Shown: piece after piece, positions 33,063-42,082 of the stretch | How positions within the stretch are numbered: position 1 is the stretch's first letter | Layout: each line of letters opens with the position of its first letter | Assembly (NCBI RefSeq): GCF_030161255.1 | Contig: NZ_BSPX01000008.1 | Span: forward strand, 1-64,000 | Length of the DNA: 64,000 nucleotides | From: Zoogloea oryzae | GTDB lineage: Bacteria; Pseudomonadota; Gammaproteobacteria; Burkholderiales; Rhodocyclaceae | Direction of reading: 5' to 3' | Made by a program: the position numbers and the translations under genes | The notes under the pieces: model-generated | What the model was told of the DNA's origin: nothing | The model's input: only the letters and a program-made list of their open reading frames with translations | Database searches by the model: none

Positions 33063-34334
33063 ATGCTGTTCTCCCTGCCGTTTGAACCGCGCCAGCTCGA
33101 AGCCCTCGCCCTCGCCACCGCCATCGGCCTGTTGATGGGTCTCGAGCGCGAACGCCGGCCCGCAGCCCGGGCGGGCGTGCGCACCTTCGGCCTCACCGGC
33201 CTGCTCGGCGCCCTGTCGGCGCTGCTGGCCGAACTGCTGACCACGCCTGCCTTCATCGTCGCCGGCTTCGTGCTGGTGGCGGTGATGATCATTTCGGCCA
33301 ACCTCCGCCAGGCCGAGCCCGACGACGATCCCGGCACCACCTCGGTGATCGCCCTGCTGGTGTGCTACAGCCTCGGCGCGATGGTGTGGCTGGGCCACGG
33401 GCGGCTGGCGGTGATGGCCGCGGTGGGCTCGACGATGCTGCTCTATTACAAATCGGAGCTGCGCGGCGTCGCGGCCCGGCTCACCGCCCAGGACTGGCGC
33501 TCGATCCTGCAGTTTTCGGTGCTGTCGCTGATCGTGCTGCCCATCCTGCCCAACCAGGGTTTCGGCCCCTACGAGGCGATCAACCCGCATCAGGTGTGGC
33601 TGATGGTGGTGCTGATCGCCGGGGTCAGCCTGGCCGGCTATGCGGCGCTGCGCTTCGTGGGCGCCCGCTACGGCGCGCCGCTGCTGGGGCTGCTGGGCGG
33701 GCTGGTGTCGAGCACCGCCACCACGATGGTGTTCGCCCGCCACGCCCGGGAAAACCCGGCGATGGCACCCACCGCCACGCTCGTCATCCTCCTCGCCAAC
33801 CTCATCATGGTGGTGCGCATCATCGGCATCGCCTGGGCCTTGTCCCAGTCGGTGGTGCCGCTGCTCGCCGTGGGGTGCAGCATGGCGGTTCTGATCGGCG
33901 GGGTGGTGATCGCCTTCAACTGGCGTCAGCTGGCGGGCCAGAGCGCCCTGCCGGTGCCGGAAACCCGCAACCCGACAGAACTCCGCGCCGCCCTCGGTTT
34001 CGGGCTGCTCTACGCCGGCGTGCTGCTGTGCGCAGCCTGGCTGTCGGACATCGCCGGGCGCGGCGGTCTTTACCTGCTGGCCTTCGTCTCCGGGCTCACC
34101 GACGTGGACGCCATCACCCTGTCCACCCTGCGCCTGCTGAGCGTGGGCAAGCTCGACGCCGCGCCTGCCGCCGTGGCGATCCTGCTGGCGATGCTGGCCA
34201 ATCTGGCGTTCAAGTCGACCCTCGCCTTCACCCTTGGCGGCAGCATCCTCGGCCGGCGCGTCGTCGGCGGAATGCTGGCCGTGGGCGCTGGAATCGCCAG
34301 CGGCATCGCATGGTTGGCACACACCTCCCTATAA
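33063..34334 (+). CDS. MgtC/SapB and DUF4010 membrane protein
   Basis: This 423-residue protein has about 11-12 membrane helices. The N-terminal third is MgtC/SapB-like (AIGLLMGLERERRPAARAGVRTF), and the rest is DUF4010 (LGLLGGLVSSTATTMVFARHAR, SGLTDVDAITLSTLRL), quoted here only as signature pieces. The substrate is unknown. Genuine virulence-type MgtC is much shorter, so a transport role is only inferred. A perfect TATAAT overlaps its stop codon and may serve the genes downstream. Confidence 0.88.
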   Translation: MLFSLPFEPRQLEALALATAIGLLMGLERERRPAARAGVRTFGLTGLLGALSALLAELLTTPAFIVAGFVLVAVMIISANLRQAEPDDDPGTTSVIALLVCYSLGAMVWLGHGRLAVMAAVGSTMLLYYKSELRGVAARLTAQDWRSILQFSVLSLIVLPILPNQGFGPYEAINPHQVWLMVVLIAGVSLAGYAALRFVGARYGAPLLGLLGGLVSSTATTMVFARHARENPAMAPTATLVILLANLIMVVRIIGIAWALSQSVVPLLAVGCSMAVLIGGVVIAFNWRQLAGQSALPVPETRNPTELRAALGFGLLYAGVLLCAAWLSDIAGRGGLYLLAFVSGLTDVDAITLSTLRLLSVGKLDAAPAAVAILLAMLANLAFKSTLAFTLGGSILGRRVVGGMLAVGAGIASGIAWLAHTSL

Positions 34335-34335
34335 T
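34330..34335 (+). promoter_or_regulatory. Possible -10 box for amrBAS
   Basis: TATAAT, a perfect -10 hexamer and rare in this GC-rich DNA, sits across the stop codon of the preceding gene and 42 bases before the amrB ATG. No good -35 lies at 16-18 bases; TTGGCA is only 10 bases upstream. Support is therefore modest. Confidence 0.3.
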
Positions 34336-34377
34336 GGGATCAAGGTTCGCCCAAAGCATTCAAGGCAAGAGGAAATC

Positions 34378-35196
34378 ATGGCTCAAGCGTCACAGCGTCT
34401 GCCCGCCGTCGCCGGACTGTTCTACCCGGCCGACCCCCACAGTCTCCACGCCCAGATATCGGGCTACCTGGCTGGCGCGATGCCCGCCGAGGTCGTGCAC
34501 TCGCCCAAGGCCATCATCGTGCCCCACGCGGGCTACATCTACTCCGGCGCGGTGGCCGCCAGCGCCTACGCCGAGCTCGTCCTGCGCCGCGACGTGATCC
34601 GCCGGGTGCTGATCCTCTGCCCGACCCACCGGGTCGCGGTGCGCGGGATGGCCGTCCCCGCCGCCCAATCCTTCGTCACGCCCCTGGGCGCCGTCGCCAT
34701 CGACCGCGCCGCCTGGCTTGCCGCCCGCGAGCTGCCCGGCGTGCTGGTGGACGACCGCCCCCACGCCGAAGAGCACGCCATCGAAGTCCAGCTGCCCTTC
34801 CTGCAATCCACCCTCGATCACTTCGAGATCCTGCCCATCGCCGTCGGCCAGGTCGATCCCAAGCTCGTCGCCCAGCTGCTCGAAACTCTGTGGGGCGGCC
34901 CCGAGACGCTGATCGTCATCAGCTCCGATCTGTCCCATTACCACCCCTACCGCCAGGCCCAGTGGCGCGACAAGGCCACCATCGCGATGATCGCCCAGCT
35001 CGACCCGCATCTGGACGGCGAGCAGGCCTGTGGCGCCGGCGCCATCAACGGGTTGCTGATCGCGGCCCAGCGCCATCATCTCGCGCCCCACCTGCTTGAT
35101 CTGCGCAACTCCGGCGACACCGCCGGCGACCGCGACCGGGTGGTCGGCTACGCCTCCCTTGCCTTTGCCGAAGACCGCAACCATGCCCAGCACTAA
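34378..35196 (+). CDS. amrB: AmmeMemoRadiSam system protein B (MEMO1-like)
   Basis: This 272-residue member of the Memo family is related to metal-dependent extradiol dioxygenases. Conserved His-rich motifs are VPHAGYIYSG (His50), CPTHRV, HAEEHAIEVQLPF and ISSDLSHYHPY. A clear AAGAGGAAATC ribosome binding site precedes ATG 34378. It is the first of three genes always associated as AmmeMemoRadiSam; the pathway product is unknown. Its end overlaps amrA by 14 bases. Confidence 0.92.
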   Translation: MAQASQRLPAVAGLFYPADPHSLHAQISGYLAGAMPAEVVHSPKAIIVPHAGYIYSGAVAASAYAELVLRRDVIRRVLILCPTHRVAVRGMAVPAAQSFVTPLGAVAIDRAAWLAARELPGVLVDDRPHAEEHAIEVQLPFLQSTLDHFEILPIAVGQVDPKLVAQLLETLWGGPETLIVISSDLSHYHPYRQAQWRDKATIAMIAQLDPHLDGEQACGAGAINGLLIAAQRHHLAPHLLDLRNSGDTAGDRDRVVGYASLAFAEDRNHAQH

Positions 35197-35752
35197 CACC
35201 CCCCTCGGCCGCGTCCTCCTCAGCCAGGCCCGCAAGGCCATCGCCGACGCACTCGACCTGCCCGCCCCGGCGACCTTCGACGACCCGCAGCTGGCCGAGC
35301 GCGGTGCCACCTTCGTCACCCTCACCATCGATGGCGAGCTGCGCGGCTGCATCGGCAGCCTCAACGCCCACCGGGCGCTGGGCATTGATGTGGTCGAAAA
35401 CGCTCGCGCCGCAGCCTTCTCCGACCCGCGCTTCCCGCCCCTGTCGGCCGACGAGTTCGACAAGGTGCGCGTCGAGGTGTCGCTCCTCAGCGCGCCCGAG
35501 TTCCTCGAGTTCCGCGACGAAGCCGACGCCCTCGCCCAGATCCGCCCGGGCATCGACGGCGTGATCTTCTTCAACGGCTGCCAGAAGGCCACCTTCCTGC
35601 CCCAGGTGTGGGACCAGCTGCCCGACAAGGCCAGCTTCATGGGCGCCCTCAAACAGAAGGCGCGGCTGCCGGTGGATTTCTGGGGGCCCAACGTAATGAT
35701 CGCCACCTATCAGGTCCAGAAGTGGCGCGAGGCATCGCACAACCCGGAGTGA
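35183..35752 (+). CDS. amrA: AmmeMemoRadiSam system protein A (AMMECR1-like)
   Basis: This 189-residue AMMECR1-domain protein has the invariant LRGCIGSL motif (Cys56) and FSDPRFPPL. The C-terminal part contains FLPQVWDQLPDK and FMGALKQKARLP. The function of the family is unknown in all kingdoms. ATG 35183 is chosen because it matches the family N-terminus; the overlap with amrB suggests coupled translation. A longer upstream frame would only read amrB out of frame. Confidence 0.92.
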   Translation: MPSTNTPLGRVLLSQARKAIADALDLPAPATFDDPQLAERGATFVTLTIDGELRGCIGSLNAHRALGIDVVENARAAAFSDPRFPPLSADEFDKVRVEVSLLSAPEFLEFRDEADALAQIRPGIDGVIFFNGCQKATFLPQVWDQLPDKASFMGALKQKARLPVDFWGPNVMIATYQVQKWREASHNPE

Positions 35753-35756
35753 CGCC

Positions 35757-36836
35757 ATGACCGACCATCCCGCCCGCTACTGGCATCCGCTGCCCGACGG
35801 CCGCCTCCAGTGCGACCTGTGCCCGCGGGATTGCCGGCTCCACGAAGGCCAGCGCGGCGCCTGCTTCGTGCGCCAGATGGTCGGCGGCACGATGGTGCTC
35901 ACCACCTACGGGCGCAGCTCCGGCTTCTGCATCGACCCCATCGAGAAGAAGCCCCTCAACCACTTCTACCCGGGCAGCAGCGTGCTGTCCTTCGGCGCCG
36001 CCGGCTGCAACCTGGCCTGCAAGTTCTGCCAGAACTGGGACATCTCCAAGAGCCGCGACATGGACCGGCTGATGGATTCCGCCGGCCCCGCCGACATCGC
36101 CGCGGCAGCCGCCCGCCACCACTGCCGCAGCGTCGCCTACACCTACAACGACCCGGTGATCTTCGCCGAGTACGCCATCGACACCGCCCTCGCCTGCCGT
36201 GCGCAGGGCATCGCCAACGTGGCGGTCACCGCCGGCTACATCCACCCGGACGCCCGGCGCGACTTCTTTGCGGTGATGGACGCCGCCAACGTCGATCTCA
36301 AGGCCTTCACCGACGACTTCTACGTCCACCAGTGCGGCGCGCACCTCACGCCGGTGCTCGACACCCTCGCCTGGCTCCACCACGACACCGACGTGTGGGT
36401 CGAGATCACCACCCTCCTGATCCCCGGCCTCAACGATTCCGACGCCGAGATCACCCAGCTCAGCCAGTGGATCGCCACCGAACTGGGCCCGGACGTGCCG
36501 CTGCACTTCACCGCCTTCCACCCGGACTACAAGCTCGACCAGATCCCCGCCACGCCGCCCGCCACGCTCACCCGCGCCCGGCGCATCGCCCGGGACGCCG
36601 GCCTGCATCATGTTTACACCGGCAACGTGCATGACCCCGACGGCAGCTCCACCTACTGCCCCGGCTGCGGCCAGGTGGTCATCGAGCGCGACTGGTACGC
36701 CATCGGCACCTACCGGCTCGACGCCCACGGCGCGTGCACCGGCTGCGGCACCCCGATTGCCGGGCGCTTTGCCGACTTCCGCGGCGCTTTCGGGCCGCGC
36801 CGTGTACCAGTGCACATCCACGCCCAGAACGGGTGA
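35757..36836 (+). CDS. amrS: AmmeMemoRadiSam system radical SAM enzyme
   Basis: This 359-residue radical SAM protein has the cluster motif CxxxCxxC as CNLACKFC (Cys84, Cys88, Cys91). An N-terminal Cys region (CDLCPRDC) resembles pyruvate-formate-lyase activase relatives, and a C-terminal pair of CxxC knuckles (YCPGCGQ, CTGCGTP) may bind zinc or a second cluster. It starts four bases after amrA. Its substrate is unknown; activation or modification involving AmrA and AmrB is inferred from the constant association. Confidence 0.93.
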   Translation: MTDHPARYWHPLPDGRLQCDLCPRDCRLHEGQRGACFVRQMVGGTMVLTTYGRSSGFCIDPIEKKPLNHFYPGSSVLSFGAAGCNLACKFCQNWDISKSRDMDRLMDSAGPADIAAAAARHHCRSVAYTYNDPVIFAEYAIDTALACRAQGIANVAVTAGYIHPDARRDFFAVMDAANVDLKAFTDDFYVHQCGAHLTPVLDTLAWLHHDTDVWVEITTLLIPGLNDSDAEITQLSQWIATELGPDVPLHFTAFHPDYKLDQIPATPPATLTRARRIARDAGLHHVYTGNVHDPDGSSTYCPGCGQVVIERDWYAIGTYRLDAHGACTGCGTPIAGRFADFRGAFGPRRVPVHIHAQNG

Positions 36837-36882
36837 CGCATTACCTTGTCCACCGGCAAGGGCCCATGCGATCGTCCCGCCC

Positions 36883-37554
36883 ATGATGAAACTGCGCCAC
36901 ACCGAACTCAGCATCCCCGCCGGCCCTGTCTGGCTGGAAGCGCTCCAGGCCCACGCGCCGGACAGCGCCGGGCTGATCGTCATCGCCCAAACCGCCGTGG
37001 GCAACCACCGGGAATCCCGCGAAGCCCACTTCGCCCAGCGCCTGCAGGACGCCGGCTTCTCGACGCTGATCTTCGACCTGCTCACCCGCTACGAAGAAAG
37101 TCGCGACCCGGACACCCGCTACAACACGCCGCTCCTCGGCCAGCGCATCAACGCCCTGTTTGAATGGCTGCGCCACCAGCCGCCGCTTGTCGAACTGCCC
37201 ATCGGCCTCACGGCCAGCGGCACCGGCAGCGCTGCCGCCATCCGCGCCATCGCCCGCGAGCCCGAGATGATCGGCGCCTTCGTGTGCCGCGGCGGACGAC
37301 CGGGCCTCGCCGGCATCACGCCGCTACGCCAGGTCGCCTGCCCGACCCTGATGATCGTCGGCAGCCACGACGAGAACCTGCCCAACGTGCGCCAAGCCTT
37401 CGACCTGATCGGCGGCCGCAAGACGTGGCGCTCTATTGCCGGCACCGACGAATTCTTCCGCGAACCCGGCGCCCTCGACGCCGCCGCCACCCTGGCCATC
37501 GAGTGGTTCCGCGCCCATCTCGAACGCAAGCCGGCCCAGCAGGGCGCAGCCTGA
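36883..37554 (+). CDS. Dienelactone hydrolase-like protein with degraded catalytic triad
   Basis: This 223-residue alpha/beta-hydrolase-like protein resembles the small dienelactone hydrolase family. The nucleophile elbow, usually GxSxG, reads LTASGTGSAA, which places Gly113 where the serine is expected. In the C-terminal GTDEFFREPGAL, Glu replaces the usual His before Phe. The acid in VGSHDENLP is kept. The fold is clear, but hydrolysis is doubtful. It lies 46 bases after amrS and could be in the same transcript. An A/T-rich 7-bp hairpin follows at 37586-37605. Confidence 0.82.
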   Translation: MMKLRHTELSIPAGPVWLEALQAHAPDSAGLIVIAQTAVGNHRESREAHFAQRLQDAGFSTLIFDLLTRYEESRDPDTRYNTPLLGQRINALFEWLRHQPPLVELPIGLTASGTGSAAAIRAIAREPEMIGAFVCRGGRPGLAGITPLRQVACPTLMIVGSHDENLPNVRQAFDLIGGRKTWRSIAGTDEFFREPGALDAAATLAIEWFRAHLERKPAQQGAA

Positions 37555-37609
37555 AGCTGCCGAACGCGTTGCTTTTAAAACCAATTTTGTTTTATTCGAA
37601 ACAAACGAT

Positions 37610-38035
37610 TTAAAGGCTGCGGCTCATCGTCCGGTGGGGCAAGCCGGCTTCTTCGTATTCCTCGCCTTCCGGCACAAAGCCGAAGCGCGCGTAAAAGCCC
37701 AGCGCGTGGGTCTGGGCATTGAGCACCACCCGCGCCATGCCACGACGCTTCGCCTCGTCGATCAGCGCCTGCAGCAGCAGCGCGCCGACACCCCGACCGC
37801 GCCAGCCGGCCAGCACCGCCATCCGCCCGATGTGGCCGTCGGGCAAGAGCCGGCCGGTGCCGATGGCTTCATCGCCCGCCAGCGCCAAGGCGTGGCACGA
37901 CAGCGGATCGAACTCATCGAGCTCCAGCTCGACCGGCACCTTCTGCTCATCCACGAAAACCGTGAAGCGGATCGGCGAAGCCTGAGCCGACAGCTCGTCC
38001 CAGCTACCCAACCGGACCGTCAACGCCGCGCTCAC
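37610..38035 (-). CDS. GNAT family N-acetyltransferase
   Basis: This 141-residue acetyltransferase has the acetyl-CoA loop GRGVGALLLQALIDEA and the end motif ALGFYARFGFVPEGEEYEEAGLPH, cited here in pieces. It resembles the ElaA-like group with FTVFVDEQKVPVELELDE. The GTG at 38035 overlaps the L,D-transpeptidase stop as GTGA. The substrate is unknown. It is the third gene of tadA-ldt-GNAT. Confidence 0.88.
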   Translation of the reverse strand: MSAALTVRLGSWDELSAQASPIRFTVFVDEQKVPVELELDEFDPLSCHALALAGDEAIGTGRLLPDGHIGRMAVLAGWRGRGVGALLLQALIDEAKRRGMARVVLNAQTHALGFYARFGFVPEGEEYEEAGLPHRTMSRSL

Positions 38036-38511
38036 GCCAGGATCTCCACCGGCGTGCCGGCCGGCACCAGATCGAACAGCTCGGCCACCTCGCGGTTGCG
38101 CATCCGCACGCAACCGATCGAAAGCGGCACGCCCATCGGCTCGGTGTCCGGCGTGCCGTGGATGTAAATGTAGCGGCGCATGGTGTCCACGTCGCCGAGG
38201 CGATTGACGCCCGGCTCCTTGCCCGACAGCCACAGGATGCGGGTGAGGATCCAGTCCCGCTCGGGCATCTGCGCACCCACCTCGGGCGTCCAGACTTCGC
38301 CGGTCGGGCGCCGGCCGCGGAAGGCCGCACCGATGGGCTGGCCGGCACCGATCTTCGCACGCACCACATGCCGCCCGCGGGGCGTGCGGTGGCTGCCAGT
38401 TTGCTCGCCCGGGCCATTTTTTGCGGTGGAGACCAGATAGCGGCGGATGCACGCGCCATCGTCGCCGATGAGTTCGAGGGTCTGGGTGGGGATGTGGATT
38501 CGGATCAGCAC
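38032..38511 (-). CDS. L,D-transpeptidase (YkuD domain)
   Basis: This 159-residue YkuD-domain protein has catalytic residues in YIHGTPD (His118) and LSIGCVRM (Ser131, Cys134, Arg136). The family cross-links peptidoglycan through meso-diaminopimelate or attaches lipoproteins. No signal peptide is visible at the N-terminus (MLIRIHIPTQTLEL), as in several short proteobacterial members, so its location is uncertain. It overlaps tadA by 7 bases and the GNAT gene by 4. Confidence 0.9.
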   Translation of the reverse strand: MLIRIHIPTQTLELIGDDGACIRRYLVSTAKNGPGEQTGSHRTPRGRHVVRAKIGAGQPIGAAFRGRRPTGEVWTPEVGAQMPERDWILTRILWLSGKEPGVNRLGDVDTMRRYIYIHGTPDTEPMGVPLSIGCVRMRNREVAELFDLVPAGTPVEILA

Positions 38512-39002
38512 GAGGGGGGCTCTCCCGCCGGTTTCTTGCGTCGGGCGGCAAAAAAACCGGACAAAAGTCCGCCGCAGGTGTCGGCAAGCACGCCTCCGGC
38601 CACCTCGGCGTGATGGTTTAGGCGTGTCTCACCGAAAAGATCGATTACGCTACCAGCGACACCCGTTTTGGGGTCGCTGGCGCCAAAGACCACCCGGGCG
38701 ATCCGCGCATGCATAATCGCCCCTGCACACATGACACATGGTTCAAGGGTGACGTAAAGTGTGCAGCCGGGCATGCGATAGTTCGCCAGTGTCGCGGCTG
38801 CGTCGCGCAGGGCCATCACTTCCGCATGGGCCGTCGGGTCGTGCCGTCCGATCGGCTGGTTGAAACCGCGGCCGACGATCTGCCCGTCGGGCGCAACGAT
38901 CACGGCGCCGACCGGCACTTCGCCGCAGCGGCCAGCCTCCTCGGCAAGATCGAGGGCAAGGCGCATGAATTGGGCGTCCGCTTCGGGACATGTAGGGGTC
39001 AT
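38505..39002 (-). CDS. tadA: tRNA adenosine(34) deaminase
   Basis: This 165-residue enzyme converts A34 to inosine in tRNA-Arg(ACG). The zinc and catalytic motifs are HAE (59-61) and PCVMC (Cys89, Cys92), and the C-terminal region has DPKTGVAGS and LNHHAEV. Length and motifs are normal. It is the first gene of the minus-strand group and is divergent from the PAS histidine kinase. Confidence 0.95.
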   Translation of the reverse strand: MTPTCPEADAQFMRLALDLAEEAGRCGEVPVGAVIVAPDGQIVGRGFNQPIGRHDPTAHAEVMALRDAAATLANYRMPGCTLYVTLEPCVMCAGAIMHARIARVVFGASDPKTGVAGSVIDLFGETRLNHHAEVAGGVLADTCGGLLSGFFAARRKKPAGEPPSC

Positions 39003-39109
39003 GGTAAGGCTGAAACCGGCTCTCGGATCAAAAAAGACAGATTTTAAAGCACCAACGTGGAAACGCCCGCCCTGACAGCGATGACGGTAATCCCCACTGG
39101 AAAGGTCCC

Positions 39110-42058
39110 ATGATTTCCGACCCAGGCCGCGAACCGATGCTCGACTCGCCCGCCACGCAAACCGTCACATCGCCATCGGCCGGCCAGGCCGGCGGCGCGC
39201 TGCTGCGCGCCCATCCGGCCGCGCTGGCGGCACTCTACGCGGTGGCCGCCACGGTGCTGATGACCATGGCGGAGCAGCTCCTCCCTGCCAGCCTGTCGTG
39301 CTACGCAAGCGGTTTCCTGATCGGGCTCACCGCCATCCTGTTGTTCGTCCTGCGCTCCCCCTCCCGGGCCACCCCTGCCCCCGCAGTCATCCAGCCGCTG
39401 GTCGCCACCGCACCACCCCCCGCTACCGAATTCGGTACCGGCCCCCTTCCTGCCGATCCCGACCCACTGTTCCGCGAAGCGCTGAAGGACGTCCGGCACG
39501 TGCTCTACCGCTTCAACCCCACCCACGAGTGCTACGACTACATCTCGGACTGCGCCGAGAGCTGGCTTGGCACGCCGATCGACGCACTGTGCGCGCCGGG
39601 TGGCTGGCATCACTTCGCCCGCCGCGTGCCCGCCGACGACCTGGGCCGCGTCTGGGCGCAGATCGGCGACGCCCTCAGGACGCCAGGCACCGAGCCCATC
39701 GGCATCACCGTCGAATACCGCCTCGAGACCGCCGCGGGCGAAGCCCTGTGGGTGCGCGACGCGATGACCCTGCTGCGCAAACCCGACGGCAGCCTCCGGG
39801 CCATCGTCGGCAACGCCACCGACCACACCGCCGAACGCGCCACCCACGAATACCTGCAGGTCACCCTGCGGAGCATCGGCGAGGCGGTGATCGCCACCGA
39901 TCCGCACAACCGCGTCACCCTCATGAACCCGGTGGCCGAGGCGCTCACCGGCTGGAGCGAAGACGAAGCCCGGGGCCAGAGCCTCGCCACGATCTTCCAC
40001 ATCGAGGATGACGCCGACGGCCACACCCGGCTCATCAACCGCCGCGGAGAAGGCCGGCCGATCGCCCACAGCAGCGCGCCCATCCGCGTCACGCCCCACG
40101 ACACCGCCGACGCCACCACCCTGGGCGAAGTGCTGGTGATCCGCGACCAGGCCGCCGAACACGCAGCCCACCAGGCCGTTGTCGAGCAGCAGGCCCGCTA
40201 CCGGGCGCTGGTCGAGAACGCGCCGGTGGGCATCTTCCACTACGGCAGCGACCTGCAGATCAGCTACTGCAACAACCGGCTGGCTGAAATCCTGCACTCC
40301 TCGCCCGAGCAGCTGCAGGGCGTCGATCTCCACTCCCTCGGCGACGAAGCCATCCTGTCGATCCTCCAGCGCGCCCTCGCCGGCCAGCGCGGCGCCTACG
40401 ACGGGCCCTTCGTCACCCCGCTGTCCACCGACGTCCACATCCTGTCGATCCGCGTCGCGCCCGAGTTCGACGCCACCGGCGAAGTGATCTTCGGCGGCGT
40501 GGGCATCGTCGAGGATCGCACCGCGTACCTCGAAGCCGAGGAGCAGCTGCGCGACACCAAGGAGCGCTACGTCCTCGCCCAGCGCGGCACCAACGAAGGC
40601 CTGTGGGACTGGGATCCGACCACCCGCCACCTATACCTGTCGTCACGCCTGCTGTCGCTGCTGGGCCTCAAGAGCGACACCCTGCGCACCACCGGCGAGG
40701 AATGGCTCAAGCTGATCCACCCGGACGACCGCGCCCGCTACCGGGCCGACGTGATCGCCCACCTGCGCGGCGAGACCGATCATTTCGAATCCGAATACCG
40801 CCTTGCCGACAAGGACGGCAAGTTCCACTGGGTGCTCGCCCGCGGCCTCGCCCACCGCAACCAGCAGGGTCGCGCGGTGCGCATCGTCGGCTCGATCGGC
40901 GACATCACCGCCCGCAAGCTCGCCGAGGAACAACTCAAGGCCGAGCGCGACTTCTCCCGCGGCCTGATCGACAGCCTGCCGGCGCCCTTCTTCCTGTTCG
41001 ACCAGCAGGGCCGGCTGGTGCTGTGGAACCGCTTCGTCTCCGAACTCACCGGCCTGCCCGACACCGAACTCCAGAACGCCGAGGCCGAAACCCTGGTCAT
41101 CCCCGAGCAGGAGCCGGTGATGGCCCATCGCATCGAATCCGCGCTGATCTCCGGCGAAGCCTCGGCCGAGGTCATGCTGCGCCGCGTCGACCGCGAGCCC
41201 GTGCCCTTCCTGGTGGTGGGCCGCCGGGTCATCCTCGACGGCAGGCCGCACATCGTCGGCGTCGGCACCGATCTCACCGAGCGCAAGTTCGCCGAGCGCG
41301 CCATCAAGCGCCTCAACACCGAACTCGAACGCCGGGTGGCCGAGCGCACGTCGCAGCTCAGCGCGGCGCTCAACGAGCTCGAGAGCTTCAGCTATTCGGT
41401 GTCCCACGACTTGCGCGCGCCCCTGCGCGCCATCGAAGGCTACAGCGCCATCCTCGGCTCCGATTACGGCGACAAACTCGATGAAGAGGCGAAGGAGCTG
41501 CTCCGCCGCGTCCGCGCCGCCGTGCATCGAATGGGTCAGCTCATCGACGACCTGCTCACCCTGTCGCGGGTCAGCCGGAAGGAGCTCGAACGCCGCCCGG
41601 TGGACCTCACCCAGCTCGCCCAGTCCATCTGCGAAGAGCTCCGCCAGCAGGAGCCGACCCGCGAAGTCCTCATCGACATCGCCCCCAACCTGCAGGTCGA
41701 GGGCGATCCGAGCCTGATGCGCACGGTGCTCGAGAACCTGCTGGGCAACGCCTGGAAGTTCACCGGCCGGGTCGAACACCCCGCGATCCGCTTCGAGGCC
41801 ACGGTGCACGAGGGCGTCGACGCCTTTGTGGTGCGCGACAACGGCGCAGGCTTCGACATGCGCTACCGGGAAAACCTCTTCCGGCCGTTCCAGCGCCTGC
41901 ACTCGGATCGGGAATTCCCGGGCACCGGGATCGGGCTGGCCACCGTCGCCCGCATCGTCCGCCGCCACGGGGGCGAAGTGTGGGCCGAAGGCGAAGTGGG
42001 CAACGGCGCTTCGCTCTATTTCAGCATCGGCCAGACGCCGTTGCTTGGGAGCAGCTGA
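39110..42058 (+). CDS. Multi-PAS sensor histidine kinase
   Basis: This 982-residue kinase has two N-terminal membrane helices (about residues 37-85) with almost no periplasmic loop. Five PAS domains follow, at about 120-240, 248-360, 364-480, 487-610 and 615-740. The HisKA box is YSVSHDLRAPLRAIEG with His766, and the ATPase has NLLGNAWKF, DNGAGFDM and GTGIGLATVARIV, ending without a receiver domain. It is phytochrome-like in the kinase core. No response regulator is adjacent, so it is an orphan whose partner lies elsewhere. A GGAAAGG ribosome binding site precedes ATG 39110. Confidence 0.93.
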   Translation: MISDPGREPMLDSPATQTVTSPSAGQAGGALLRAHPAALAALYAVAATVLMTMAEQLLPASLSCYASGFLIGLTAILLFVLRSPSRATPAPAVIQPLVATAPPPATEFGTGPLPADPDPLFREALKDVRHVLYRFNPTHECYDYISDCAESWLGTPIDALCAPGGWHHFARRVPADDLGRVWAQIGDALRTPGTEPIGITVEYRLETAAGEALWVRDAMTLLRKPDGSLRAIVGNATDHTAERATHEYLQVTLRSIGEAVIATDPHNRVTLMNPVAEALTGWSEDEARGQSLATIFHIEDDADGHTRLINRRGEGRPIAHSSAPIRVTPHDTADATTLGEVLVIRDQAAEHAAHQAVVEQQARYRALVENAPVGIFHYGSDLQISYCNNRLAEILHSSPEQLQGVDLHSLGDEAILSILQRALAGQRGAYDGPFVTPLSTDVHILSIRVAPEFDATGEVIFGGVGIVEDRTAYLEAEEQLRDTKERYVLAQRGTNEGLWDWDPTTRHLYLSSRLLSLLGLKSDTLRTTGEEWLKLIHPDDRARYRADVIAHLRGETDHFESEYRLADKDGKFHWVLARGLAHRNQQGRAVRIVGSIGDITARKLAEEQLKAERDFSRGLIDSLPAPFFLFDQQGRLVLWNRFVSELTGLPDTELQNAEAETLVIPEQEPVMAHRIESALISGEASAEVMLRRVDREPVPFLVVGRRVILDGRPHIVGVGTDLTERKFAERAIKRLNTELERRVAERTSQLSAALNELESFSYSVSHDLRAPLRAIEGYSAILGSDYGDKLDEEAKELLRRVRAAVHRMGQLIDDLLTLSRVSRKELERRPVDLTQLAQSICEELRQQEPTREVLIDIAPNLQVEGDPSLMRTVLENLLGNAWKFTGRVEHPAIRFEATVHEGVDAFVVRDNGAGFDMRYRENLFRPFQRLHSDREFPGTGIGLATVARIVRRHGGEVWAEGEVGNGASLYFSIGQTPLLGSS

Positions 42059-42082
42059 ACCCGCCGCTGGCGGGCCTTAGCC

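Noticed and set aside
38036..38587. N-terminal extension of the GNAT gene across the L,D-transpeptidase
   Set aside because: The extension reads the transpeptidase gene out of frame; GTG 38035 gives the normal acetyltransferase length.
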